Shown in pieces: positions 1 through 11,905 of a DNA stretch of 64,000 nucleotides. The notes beneath the pieces were generated by a model, which was not told where the DNA came from, did not search any database, and was given only the letters and a program-made list of their open reading frames with translations. The stretch is from Cricetomys ansorgei (Eukaryota; Chordata; Mammalia; Rodentia; Nesomyidae). Numbering within the stretch: position 1 is the first letter of the stretch; each line of letters opens with the position of its first letter. A program made the translations under genes and the position numbers. Location: positions 2,890,001-2,954,000 of the forward strand of contig JAMJFZ010000769.1 of assembly GCA_026225945.1 (NCBI GenBank). Reading direction: 5' to 3'.

Positions 1-339
1 ACAACAAGTCCTTATTATCAGTTTGTGGAGAGCAACCAATAGTACCCAAAGTGACACATGAAAGGAATATTCCCAGAACAGTTAATTAAAAGGGGAAGGA
101 TACAACACAATATCAAAATAACAAGAATTAATAAACATAGCCCAATAATAATTCTCAATACTAATGATTTCAATTTCACAGTAGAAAGAAATAGATTAAC
201 AGATTGAAATAGAAAACAGGATCCATCTTTCTATTGTATCCAAGAACCACACTGCACCATCAAGGACAGAGATTGGCTTAGGGTAAAAGGATGCAAAAGT
301 ATATCACAAACAAATGGAACCAATACTTTTTCTATATTT
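1..339. other. Unassigned AT-rich DNA
   Basis: No open reading frame of note and no repeat family recognised. The right edge is the T-rich 3' end of the antisense L1 that follows. Confidence 0.5.
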
Positions 340-592
340 TTCTGTTGTTTTTTGAGATTATAATATAATCAAACAATGTCATCTTCTCTTTTCCCCCTCC
401 ATACCCATCCTTGTTTGATTTCAAATTCATGACCTCTTTTTCATTAATTGTCATTGTATATGTCTATGCCTATATTACTAAATACGTAAGTACAACCTGA
501 TGAATTTGTAGAATGTCACTTGTTTCTTGTATGTATGTCTTTAAGACCGAGCATCTGATGTTGGACAACCAATTAGTGTCCTCTTCCCAAAT
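340..592 (-). mobile_element. L1 (Lx-like) 3' UTR end, antisense, first piece
   Basis: Read on the minus strand this is the 3' end of a rodent L1. The T-rich start on the plus strand (about 340-360) is the decayed poly(A) tail. The stretch around 420-592 mirrors, in reverse complement, the sense L1 end at about 8340-8480, which gives support from inside the window. The element is interrupted near 592 and resumes near 1108. Confidence 0.8.
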
Positions 593-1108
593 GCAAAATG
601 ACATTTGGATTATGTTTTTGTTCCCATCGCAGGTACGGTAATTGTTAATGAGCTTGATTTGGATTGTTCATTGCTGGTGGCTATAATTTGGTTACATGCA
701 GCTGTTTTGCCATGTGTTGCCTGTCCTTGGGATTCCATACCACTTGGACTTCTAAAATTTTGCTTAGAGTATATAAGGGTTGAGGCCTGAGAGCCAGGGT
801 TGCTTGGTAGGCTTGTTGGTTGTTAGTTGTTGGTGGGTTGGTTTGTTGGTTGGTTGGTTATTGCTTAAAGGAACATGGATTTGAGAAATTGGGTTTGTGG
901 ATGTTGAGCTAAGATGTTGGTCCAGCTCACTATCATCTCCTGCTCTCCAAGCTTCAGACAAGCTAAAAGGGCTATATTTCATTCTTTCTCTTTCTATAAA
1001 GGCCGCTACAAGGATAGCGAAGTTTTCTTACTTTTTTTTAAATCCTTCCTTTCTCTTTCCTGAATTAGAGGGTTAAAAAAAAGCATGGTAGCTACCAGTA
1101 GAATAGGA
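590..1108 (+). mobile_element. Solo LTR-like insertion nested in L1
   Basis: This block breaks the L1 3' UTR between ctcttccc (left) and aaagactatttctccc (right), which are adjacent in the rodent L1 consensus as I remember it. Inside are a TATA-box-like tatataag at 770-777, a TTGG-rich run at about 810-861, and a pyrimidine-rich end. These resemble a rodent class II (ERVK-type) LTR. The exact family, the ends and a target duplication could not be fixed by eye. No retroviral genes are attached. Confidence 0.6.
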
Positions 1109-3535
1109 AAGACTATTTCTCCCACTCTCAGCATTCCTTAGCTATCTGTAGTTCTCTATGTAGGTTTTGGGCTGCCTATATTTTCCCCTGTCCACATTAC
1201 TGTATCTATTGCTGTTGTTCTTGTTCCTGTTCAGGTAGTCAAGCTGGTGAGACTTATAGTTTGTAACTTCAGATGTTCCTAAAAAATATAATCTCACAAA
1301 AATTTTCATATTCTTATTGCTCTTACAATTTTTCTTTCCCCTATTCTATAATGCCTTAGGAGCAGGATTTATGTTGTGGATGTATCCACTGGGATTGAGT
1401 TCCTCAACTCTGCATTTTGATTAGTTATAAATTTCTGTAATGGTCTGTGTCAGTTGAAAGTGAAGTTTTCTTGATGTTGAGTGAGGACTACACTTACGTG
1501 TGTTATAAGGAAAAATATTTAAACTATAGGTAGGTATTGTGCTGTTTTAGTAAATTTACCATTACAAGTTATGCAAGATTAATGACTTCATTAACCTTGA
1601 GTAGTTTCCTAGGTTTTCAGGACCAGACAAAATTTCTCTCTGGTTGAACTAGACTTAAGTCCAACCAGAGAGTTAATGCCTACCACTAAGGTATGGGATA
1701 CCTTACTGTGCTTTAAGGGTTGTGCCATGTTGACCATTGTTGTGGTTCATAGACAGCACAGCTCAGTAGGACCATTGGTTGCTTCCCTCCTTTAAGACAC
1801 TTGCCATTGCATCTTCTGATACCATGAAAGCTAGTTTTTTGGAGAAAAGACATTCAGGTCAGTTTTAGATCAGGGGCCTCTGGGCCTGTTTCTGGAGTGC
1901 ATGATGTCTTCAATTATAGATTCTCACCTCCCACCTCTGGGGAAACCAAGTACAATATCAGTAACCTGTACTATTTTGGGATTCTCTTGGAAAATACTTA
2001 CCAAAAATTCAGGAGACAGCTTCTCATTCCTCCTATTAGAGTTTTTATTAGATTGCCTTTGGTGCTTTTAGGGAACATTGTTACCCCTGATGATAACATT
2101 TTATTGAAAAATATTGATATTATCTACCCCAAATACCTATTATACATGTAAGTCTCTTTATGTGTATAAATAAATGTAACAATACTATAGATAAAAATAT
2201 GATTCCTTATTATATATTCTCTGATATTTTTATTGTTATTTTGCTCTCTTCCTTCCTTATGTATTTATCCCCTTCCCCTTCCTAATTAGAGCCCATGTTT
2301 CCCCATTTCCTACATTAGATCATTTTTACTCTTATATGGTCCTCTCTATTGCTCCCCAGCCCCACTTCCCACATTCCCACTAGAATGATCTAGTTTTACT
2401 GTATTTGTGTCTTCAGTTACTCTAGGATAAGTACTTATATTTGAAAAGTAGAAAAAACATGTAAACTTTGTCTTTCTGGGTCTGAGTTATATCACTTAGT
2501 ATGATATTTTCCAGTTCCATCAATTTTCCTTCAAAGATCATGATTTCATTTTTCTTTAAGTGGTAACAGTATTCCTAGTGTCTGCGTATAATATTTGCAT
2601 TAGTTGAAGGAAATTTAGGATAGTTCCATTTACTAGCTATTGTGAATAGATTGACAATTAACATGACTGAGTAAGTATCTGTGGAATATGATATCAAACC
2701 CTTTGAACATGTGCCAAGAAGTAGAATAGCTTTGTCATATTGTAGAGGTTTATTTTTAGCTTTTTTAATAATTTTTCACACTGATTTTCAGAGTATCTGG
2801 ACCAATTTACAATTCCAAGACTAGTAAATGAGGATTCCATTTTCTCCAACTTCCCCAAAGCATTAGTTGTTTTGTTGATTTCTTTCCATTCTAACTGGGA
2901 TAAGAACAAAATCTCAAGGTTGTTTTGATTTACATTTTTTCAATTTCTAGAGACAGTAAACATTTTTTGAGATATGTTTTAGTCATTTCATCTTCTTCTT
3001 ATGAGATCTCTCAGTTCTGATCCCATCTCCATATTTTGAGAGGGGTTGATCATTTCTTTGATTCTTTGTTTTGTATGCTCTTTAAGTATTTTTGATATTC
3101 ATTCTCTGATAATGTGTATCTTGTAAAGATTCTCTCACATTTTGAGGGCTTTCCCATCCCTGGATTGATTGCTTCTTTAATCATGTGGTTTTATTAAATT
3201 CCAATTGCCAATTGTTGACATTAATTTTTGGGCAAATGGATTCTAATTCATATTAGACTATCACACAGAATACTGCTGTCTATGTATTCTATTAGTAGTT
3301 TTAGTATTCTGTGTTTCATGCTTAGAACTTTGATCTATTTTGAGTTAGTTGTGTAAGATGATAGATAAATGTCTAATTTTGTTCTTCATATGAGCATCCA
3401 GATTTCTACCCCCCCTTTGATGAAAATGATTACTTTTCTCTACCATATATTTTTGCAAACTTTGTCAAAAACTAAATGGTTGAAGTTATATGTACTCATT
3501 CATGGATCTTTGATTTTGTTCCATTTATCTGAGAG
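1108..3535 (-). mobile_element. L1 (Lx-like) 3' UTR and end of ORF2, antisense, second piece
   Basis: Continues the L1 from 340-592. From 1108 to about 2440 it carries the long rodent L1 3' UTR. From about 2490 to 3535 it carries the antisense of the C-terminal part of ORF2 (the endonuclease/reverse-transcriptase protein). Familiar antisense landmarks include tattttccagttccatcaat near 2504 and actagctattgtgaatagat near 2631. Many frameshifts and stops show an old, dead copy. It is 5'-truncated near 3535. Confidence 0.85.
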
Positions 3536-3680
3536 AGAGAGAAATATCAAGAATTTATTGGGTAGCGTGATATGGAAGATTTGGGAGGGGTTGGGGGAGG
3601 AAAATATGATCAAAATATATTCTATGAAAAATATTTCTAAATAAAAGGAGATTTCATTCATTTAAAATGTGGAAGGGGAT
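3536..3680 (+). mobile_element. L1 3' tail in sense orientation, abutting the antisense L1
   Basis: A G-rich run (about 3579-3601) followed by aaatatgatcaaaatatatt and ataaaa is the typical 3' terminus of a rodent L1. It lies directly against the antisense ORF2 piece, so this may be the 3' end of a 5'-inverted L1 or a separate insertion. Its last 79 bases (3602-3680) recur exactly at 5708-5786. Confidence 0.65.
3602..3680 (+). repeat. 79-bp direct repeat, copy A
   Basis: Identical base for base to 5708-5786. It begins aaatatgatcaaaa and ends gtggaaggggat. The first half is an L1 3' tail. The second half (from ggagatttcattcat) does not look like L1 and may be flanking DNA. Confidence 0.97.
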
Positions 3681-5707
3681 ATAAATATTAGAGTTCATTA
3701 TATTTTTACGATTACAAGCTAGACATATAATGAAGGATCTAAATACAGAAAACCTTATAAGAATCTATATCAAATAGAGGTAATGTCAATAAACATGATG
3801 TTAGACTCAAGAAATTGGGTCTTATAAATTAATTATTTAATAATAGAATAAAAAAAGGTAAAAGTTATAGAAAAGATAAAGGTAGGTTTTCATTCTGAAA
3901 CAAATCCTTTGATCAGGAGTTAATTGTTTGGGTATACAAATAAAATAAGAAAGGAATAATAGATCCAAAACAGAGTAAATCACATGACAAATTTATTTTA
4001 TGTTTGATAGAATTATCAGGACAGGAATTTAGTAAAACAATTCATTAAACGAGTTTTATGTGAATAATTTAGTAATGAGTTACACAGGAGAACTTAAAAG
4101 GAGGCCTAATCAATCCTTCGAAGTAAATTATCAATAAGATTTATCATCAGCAAGTTTTGAATAAAGATCAATTATCTAAGAGACAAGGAATGAAAATAGG
4201 AGTGAAAGGTAATATGTACTAGTGGGCCTAATGAGAGTAAAGACTAATTTAACATTGTAGGACAAGGGTCATGAGCCCAAAGACTTGGCAAGGAGACTAG
4301 ATGTATTGTAGGTAGATGAAGTTTCCATATTACCTAAAAAGATTCAAATATATGAGAGTACCTAGAAGGGAGGAGAGCACAAATACTCGGAATAGAATTT
4401 TTACTGAAATTAACAGAAACAAATGGAGGAGGCACCAACCAACCAGTAGATAGAATTGACATTATTTGGATTAAAAATATTCGAAGATATCAGGGACAGA
4501 TTCGTAATCCATAGTTAATAGAAATTAAATAAAAGATACAGATAAATTTGGAAAGATAGAATCATAAGGAGTAAAACAAGCCATTTTTGATTTATTATAT
4601 CTTTACAGTAATATTTTGGCTCTTCTGACAAATAGGATCACAATGATTTTTCAAGGCAGTTAGTGTTTAAATGAAACATCAAATTTATTTGTACTCAGGT
4701 GTGTAAGAACAGGAAATTTTAAATGCAGTCAAAAGCAGACAGTCTTTTCAGGGATGCTTGCCTATTAAATTTGTATCAACTTAGAACATACATAAACCCA
4801 ATACGAGATAACTTTTAGAATAATAGTACTAGAGGAACTTCAGGACAAGATAACTATGAGAATTCAGAATCGCAGCAGAAAAAGCAAATAGAACTAAGAG
4901 TATGTCCATAAAACAATGTTAATGAGAGTCAAAGCATTAGATCAAAAGATGCACTTCTAATAGGGATCAAGGAATCACTAATGTGAAGTATAGAAATATA
5001 TGCAATTGCTATCTGGACTGTAAATATTTAGGCCATAACCTATGTTTATTACGGATATAGTTAATAACTTAGTTGAATTGCAATGGAGAATGTGGATTAA
5101 AGCTTCACATCTTAGATAGAACTATGAAAAATACACTATATATTGATAGGATTAGACTGGAAGAACCTAGGATTATATTCTACTCAAAGAATTATCTGCT
5201 CTCATTAAAAAAGTAGTTATTTAGCTATAATATATAAAACTAATTTCAATATCATCAGGCTAAATAGGATACTTGATAGGAAACTAATTTTGTAAGCTTA
5301 AGTTGATATAATATAGAGGTCATGGACGTAGATTATGATATAAAAAGCAAATCATATATTATAAGGATTAATTATGAGTTTATCATTTAGACTTCATGAA
5401 CTATCACTTGTAGCCACTTGAAATACAGAGATAATGAACATTAAGTTCTTTTAACGTAAAATTTACTGAGGGACCATATAGTTTTTAAAGGCAACATCAG
5501 AATATATAATTGGTGATGATAAGTTTAGTTAAAATACTGATATTACTGTGAAAGAGGCATCTTGATGGTGGAAATTTCAGATTAAAGATCCATTTAGTCT
5601 TGCAATATGTAGGACATAGAGTAAGAAATTGAACAAAGAACTTACGTAAATGGGTATAGGCCAGACTATCACCTGAACTTGAGGAAGGTGCTGGAGGGTA
5701 AAGAATT
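3681..5707. other. Unassigned 2,027-bp AT-rich segment between the 79-bp repeats
   Basis: No ORF above about 60 codons, no SINE, LTR or microsatellite recognised on either strand. The plus strand looks purine-rich in a diffuse way. The right end (about 5682-5702, gaggaaggtgctggaggg) resembles the G-rich run that precedes an L1 tail, so part of this block may be a very diverged L1-type sequence. Confidence 0.5.
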
Positions 5708-5786
5708 AAATATGATCAAAATATATTCTATGAAAAATATTTCTAAATAAAAGGAGATTTCATTCATTTAAAATGTGGAAGGGGAT
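5708..5786 (+). repeat. 79-bp direct repeat, copy B
   Basis: Exact copy of 3602-3680. Flanking bases differ at once on both sides (t versus a before, t versus a after). It lies directly upstream of a rodent medium-reiteration repeat. Confidence 0.97.
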
Positions 5787-5789
5787 TTT

Positions 5790-7142
5790 ATTAGGAAAGT
5801 GGGAGGGTGCTTTCCTGGATATTTTTATCGACTTGGCACAAGCTAGAGTCATTTTGGATGAAGGAGTTTCAATGGAGAAAATGTCTTCATAAGAATGACC
5901 TATAGGCAAGTCTGTTGGTCATTTTCTTGAATAATGATTGATGTTGCAGGACTCATCCCATTGTGGGTGGTGCCACCATTAGGTAGGTGGGCTGGAATTC
6001 TATAAGAAAACAGATGGAGTAAGTTATGGAGAATAAGCCAGTAAGCAGCACTCTCCCATGTCTTTTACTTGCTGAAACAAATCCTTTCCACCTCAAGTTG
6101 CTTTTGTTTGTGTTGGATTATCACAACACTAGAAATTTAACTAAGATAGTAATTGGTACCAGATTTCTTAACATATTGCTGTGACAGAATTTATTCTGTT
6201 GTTTTGATAGAACTATGGAAGGACTTTGGGAGTTTGGGTAAGACAATTCATTAAATGTTCAGAGTTTTAATGAGTTGTTGTGGGAACTCAGAAGACAATA
6301 CTCAGATCACTGCAGATCATGGAGACATGGCTTGTGAATTTTAAAAAGGAACTTTGGGAATCCCTAAAGATGCTATTGGGGGCCATTCAATATTTTGAAT
6401 TGAGGACCTGTGATTCACATCAGCAGTGACTGAAAAAAATTGATTTTGATTAACGAGAGACAAGAAAGCTAAAGTAAAACCTTACTTGCTAGAACAATCA
6501 ATACTGGTCAGCTGGGGCTAAAGAGTCAGATGTATTTAAGAAGAGACCGACATAATTGAGACAGCATCTTTTGGGAAGTGTTTTCTTAGGGTCAGTTGTG
6601 ATTCAGATATAGCCAAGACTATACCTTGTGCTTGTAGCTGAACTAGGTAATGTATAATGTATAACGTGGCACTAGTTTTAAAGGCATGAATCAGTCATGG
6701 AAAGCAAATAATGACTTGGTACCGTGGGATGACTGGAGACACCATTGGTGAAAACTCAATTACAGTAGAAGATCCAAGGTTGAAAGGATCATGGAAAGGA
6801 GCTGTGACTTGACACCATGAGGTAGGGCCAGAGTACCTAATGAGAGTGGAGGAGTGTCTATTGATGAAAATGCAGCCCAGAGGCAACAGAGACCTCAATA
6901 TTTTGGAGATGCCAGCATGGTGGAGTAAGCACCAAGGACAACAGTAGGCATGGGTTGGAGCCAGTCTGATTCTACAAGACAAGCTGCATGTACTATGGAA
7001 AACAGAGCAAGAGAAGTGAAACTGCCTAGACCTTTCATAGTCCAGAAAAGCATGAATAAATCCCAGTTATCTGACACCAAGATTTTTTACACTATTGGGA
7101 TTTTTGTCATGTTGTTTTATCACACCAATAGAAATTTAAGAT
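5790..7142 (+). mobile_element. Rodent medium-reiteration repeat (family not named)
   Basis: The first part (about 5811-6155) matches a common rodent repeat that ends in a tatcacaacactagaaattt-type signature followed by ctaactaagata. An antisense copy of the same part occurs at 44926-45118 plus 45830-45990. The longer second part (6160-7142) ends with a second, similar signature, tatcacaccaatagaaattt. No protein is encoded. It behaves like a non-autonomous LTR-type or composite element, and I am unsure of its formal name. Confidence 0.65.
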
Positions 7143-7239
7143 AAAGGCTGATACAGAAGAAGAAGGAAAGAGGAGGGACAAATAACACTAAGGATGTTTG
7201 AAAAAAGCCTTAAGGAATCATATTACTTTGTAGTTACTT

Positions 7240-8612
7240 AAAATTTCATATATATGTTAGGTGAAGTAATGCCACTTTGGCTGACAATGCTTCTGACAAA
7301 GAACTATAGATTTACAAAACCCCCAGTACTAGGCATGATATACCTCCTTTCAAGTTGCTTGTCAGGGTAATTTAAGAGATTCCCAAATCAATAAAGGCTA
7401 CTGCTGTTGCCTTGGTTGCCTCTCAGAGGTTGAAGACAAATCCCTACCTGCTGAAAGCACCATACAGGAGAGACACAGTACACCAAAGATTCAAGCTGGT
7501 TCAGTACCAAAAGCCTCGTTCCTGAGGTCTAGCTTTCATAACACTTTAAGTTGCTATGCTAGCTGCCAAGGGATAGAACCAATCTGTAGTCCTACCCAGC
7601 TCTGACACTTATGAACCATGACAATTGCCAGCATGACGAGATATCCCCAAAGATATAATAGGGGCACTCGTATCTTGGCAATCACCAACAGTTGTCAACT
7701 GTACAAGAGACCCACTCAACAGGATTTATATTATACCTGGCAATAGAAACTTAGTCAACAACCCAGGACTAGTGAGGTCACGTATCTTAGAGAAGAATCT
7801 ATTACTTTACCAGACGAGCATACTTTCTAACTAAACTCTAAATACTTATTACTGTACCCACAGATAAGTGTATCTCTTGCCTCTCATAAAAGCGTCTCTT
7901 TGCAGCAGATGGAGACAAAAAGCCATAACTGGCCAAAATGCAGATATCAACTAACTGATCATTGGGTCTCCAGCCCCAACAAGTCCACTTATAGCAAAAC
8001 TCCTGCACTTACAGCTCAAGGAACATTTTGGAAGAGTGAATAGAAATATTGTAAGAGCCAGAAGATCAGGTTTGCTTTATCTGTCTGCCTATCTATCTAT
8101 CATCTATCTGTATATATATCTTTCTATTATCTATCTGCCATCACATTGTGTTTCTTAGAAATTAGAGAAGCTATACTCATGACACTTCAACAACATTGCT
8201 GTCTAAACAATGACAAACACAAATAAACATGCCAACATGGAAATGTGAGGTCTTATTAGGCCCCACACCTAGACAAACAACCATAGGCAACTAATGGCAA
8301 CTAATGACTGATAAGAGTGGGAGAATTATTCTTTCTGGAATGAGCCCCTAATTGCTTATCCAATATCAGATGGTCAACCACGAAATTATATGCTCAGAAG
8401 CAATACTAAAAAGGACTTAAAGTTTTGTATTTATTTCCATGTATATACATATTAATCAAAGAAAAAGAGGCCATAAATTTTACAAGATGTTATGGGGCAT
8501 AGAGGGTATTTTGGGGAAGAGACATTGGAAAGGCTGGAGGGAGGAAAAAGAAGGGGGAATTTATTTCATTATATTTTAGTTAATATAAGAAACATTAGAA
8601 AATAAAAATATA
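7240..8612 (+). mobile_element. L1 (Lx-like) 3' UTR, sense
   Basis: Sense copy of the same 3' UTR seen antisense at 340-2150: cagcagatggagac near 7902, aagagccagaag near 8054, aaagaaaaagaggcc near 8459, then a purine-rich run and an A-rich tail near 8595-8612. No ORF2 is left, so it is 5'-truncated. A CTAT microsatellite (8084-8140) lies inside it. Confidence 0.85.
8084..8140 (+). repeat. (CTAT)n-type imperfect microsatellite
   Basis: Runs of ctatctat and tatatat alternate with single-base changes. It lies within the L1 3' UTR. Confidence 0.85.
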
Positions 8613-8615
8613 GTG

Positions 8616-9020
8616 TGATAACATAATCTCAAATTTTAGCATACACATAAATATTCTGAAAGGCTTATTAAGGCATATTTTCAGATTCATCTCTGGAACC
8701 ATCCCAGTAAGTAGGTCTGTTCTAAGGTATGTAAATTTGGGTTTCCAAGAAGCTTCAAAGTTGTTGTGATACTGCTGATCTAAGGACTACATTTTTATAG
8801 CAACTTTTATAATAGAAAATACATTGACTTTTTTTCAGTCTAAATCTTTGGTCTTAAATGTTTGTTTAATCATTTTGTTATACTTTGAGTTTACACATCA
8901 ATACACATATTGAGAAGAAATATTTTATGAAGCTCTAAAACATCATGACTATAAACATTAATCTTAATTAAGCATATAAAATATGAGTTTTCCAGAAGAT
9001 ACTCAACAGATACCTATATC
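8616..9020. other. Unassigned DNA
   Basis: AT-rich, no ORF and no repeat recognised. Confidence 0.5.
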
Positions 9021-9975
9021 TGTAGTTGTAGATGTTGTAGAAGTTATAGATGTTGATTCACTAGATGTAGATGTTGGTTCAGGGCAGAGGACAGTTTATT
9101 CTTTTATCTAATTAAATCACCATTTCTAGCATGGGGTCTTTGAGCCCTTGAATGTTTTGTCCACTTTATAATCTACACTTAAGCCTTGAATTGGAAGGCT
9201 TCAGCTTTAGTACAACCTAGAACATTGAAACTGCTAGTCTGGAATTAGAAGGCTTCAGCCACAGCCTTCCAAGACCTACTGATAATTGAGGCACTCTGAC
9301 TAACTCCTAAACTCTTATTCTTCTGGTTCAACTCACTCTCTGTTCTGGGCTTCTGTGGAACTCTGCTGTGTCTCTGTGTCTTTCCCTGAGTTCTCACTGC
9401 TTCATCCTGCCTCTGTAACTGACTGCTTCAATTGACTGCTCTGTAACTCAATCTAGCCTCAGCTTCTATAATTCCTCCTTTGTGACTGACTCTTCAATTT
9501 ACTTTGTTAACTGTTCTTCAACTGACTCTTCAGACTGCTTCACAACTGACTCTTCTTACTGATTGCTTCAACTCACTTCTTTAATAGCTCCTCAACTGTC
9601 TGACTCTAATACCTATGTAACTCTCCTTGAGTTGAGAGCCTGCCTTTTCTTGTAAGAGTTGGGAATATCCTTAGTCTGCTAACTCTTCCTCTGATTAGTC
9701 ACTTTGTCTGCCATTAACTATGTCTCATCTCAGAAGTCACTTCCTGTGTGACATGGACTACTTCTAAGTACTGTTTTCTGTGTCCATTTCCACTGTTTTT
9801 TTTCCTAGGGATTAAAGTGGACCACCACTGCCTTCTGATATTAAAGGTGTTTGCTTCCACTGCTTTTTGAATACTGGATTAAAGGTGTATATACATTCCA
9901 TCCAGACCACACAGACCTCTGAACATAGCCCCTGGAATGAAGACCTTAGCTTTAACACAGGGCTATTCCTCTACA
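9021..9975 (+). mobile_element. LTR-like rodent repeat, copy 1
   Basis: Same family as 27633-28553 and, reversed, 11191-11905. It runs from tgtagttgtagatg to cctctaca, so the ends are TG..CA as in LTRs. The middle is rich in ctgactcttcaactgact-type words, and the 3' part holds B1-like pieces (gggattaaag near 9809 and related words). There is no coding capacity. Target duplications were not evident. Confidence 0.7.
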
Positions 9976-11190
9976 AATGTTCTCCAGTTTCATCCTGAAA
10001 CTACTACTTCTTTAAATGCAGTGCAATTATGAATCCAAGTGAGAATAGTAGAATGGGACAGAATTTTGTGTGCTGGGAATACTGTTAAAGACTCAAGAAC
10101 AGCAAATGTATGAAGACTCTAGACTCTATAGTCTAGATCTTATGTTAGACAATATTGAAACAGGCTATGTGAGGGAAGGGAAAACTGCTAAGAGTTGAAG
10201 TTCCTACATTAAAAAGCCTGGGCAGCAGCTAGAGACTTAGATATCACTTAAGCTCTTGATTGGTTTTAGACTAACTGGAAACAATTATGATAATTAATGT
10301 TCTCATCTTCCCATAAATGATCATAAAACCCATTAGCATTAGGTTTTTAAAAATTGTTTCTGATTAAGGGAAGTTGATAAATGATGAGTTTTCCTTTTTT
10401 GTTCTTTGTTCTTTTGTTTTGTTTTGTTTTTTGTTGTTGGTTTTTTCTTTTTTAGGGAAAATCTGTATTTTGTTGCCTATAGTTCTCAGGGGAAATATCT
10501 CCCTTTATGAATTTTCCTGGTTTGGGGTCAGATAAATGTAATTTACTTTTATTTTGTACATGTAACATTTTACAGATTATATAAAAATCTTGAAATAAGC
10601 TCTACACGTATTATTACATCAAATATTTCAATACATTGCCATATAGAGTCATGTGAATTCTGCCAATGGACAATCATCAGTGGTTATAGTTTTTCTTCAA
10701 GAAATATTAGTAATAGTTGTGTCATAAAAGTGTAAGTTCTATGGGTTTAAATTGAAATTATTTTATAAAAGAGGCCTCCTTTGTTAGAATAAATTTGAAT
10801 AAGTGTGTGAAGTATTCAGTATTATCACACACATTTAAAGTCATGAAACTACTATTATACCAGTTCCACATTAACAAAATGCTGAAAGTGTTTTTCGGAT
10901 GTTTCCCTGATTTCCCAATAGACCTATTTGGTACCCCACCAAGAATCTCTTAGCTATCACCTCTAGCCTTCTTTAAGAGTTGACTACTAACATAAGAACA
11001 TATTCATTCTTATAAATTAAAATGGTGATCATAGTGAGATGGAAGGAAAATAGGAGAGGGTATTTGGAGAATGAATATGGCCAAAGTACCTTGAATGAAA
11101 ATATTGCTTTTAAACTCATCACTAGGCACAATGAATGATACTAACTTTAAAATTAATTCTTTTAGAGGAACATTTAATGTTTTAATCTGG
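9976..11190. other. Unassigned DNA with a T-rich tract
   Basis: No gene. The only marked structure is the tract of TTTTG/TTTTC words at about 10389-10456 and an 8-bp-arm hairpin at 10118-10137. The rest looks like old AT-rich sequence. Confidence 0.5.
10389..10456 (+). repeat. T-rich (TTTTG/TTTTC) low-complexity tract
   Basis: A run of about 68 bases dominated by t with scattered g and c. It could be the remnant of a minus-strand poly(A) tail, but no element was recognised beside it. Confidence 0.8.
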
Positions 11191-11905
11191 CAGCATGGCT
11201 GCTCTAGGTTAGAAAGAATGATAGTACACAATTTAATCCAAGTATTCACAAGGCATTGGTAGCACATGCCTTTAATCCCCAAGATAGAAGGAAGTAGAAG
11301 CAAAAGAGGAAGCAGATAGAAAGTGGCACCTGAGATGAATTAGAATGAAGAGTAGTCAAAGTGATGAATCAGAAGAAGTCAGCAGTTTAGGTCAGAATGG
11401 GGATACATCCAACACTCACAATATAAAGGTAATTTCTCAGCTCAGTGAGTCAGGCAGTCTGAGACAGAAACACAGGCAGTTCAGCAGGAGTCAGTATTAG
11501 ACAGGAAGAGTGAGTTTCAGAGAAATAGTCAGTTTGAAACTGAGCAGAGCATTTCAGTCAGATAAGTTGCAGGGGTCAGTCAGAGTCAAAAGAGTTGAGT
11601 CAGAAACAGCGACTCAAAAGGTCACTTTGAACCAGCAGCTTGGAGAAGAGTTTGAGCCAGACAGGGTGTGAGTTAAATCAGCCAACCTGAAGAGTCAGAA
11701 GGAGCTAGTCAGAATTGCATAGTCAGCAGTAATTCTCAGAGGTTGAAACATTCTAGGTTTATACTGAAAATTAAATTGTATGGAGGCTGAAGCCTACCTG
11801 GTCTAGATGGAAGATTAGATGATATAGAGGCTGAAACCCTCTAATGACAGGGGATTGAATTAGCCATAGAATAAACTGCTTTTTTGCCTCGAATCAATGG
11901 CTACA
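11191..11905 (-). mobile_element. LTR-like rodent repeat, copy 3 (antisense)
   Basis: Reverse complement of the 9021-9975 family. The B1-like piece (tagcacatgcctttaatccc near 11260) comes first, then many agtcag words, then ggctgaagcc and tgcctcgaatcaatggctaca at the end (11905), matching the start of the other copies. The left boundary is approximate. Confidence 0.65.

Noticed and set aside
10118..10137. Hairpin tctagact-ctat-agtctaga as a possible regulatory or terminator structure
   Set aside because: Eight-bp arms are expected by chance in 64 kb and nothing around it suggests a transcript.
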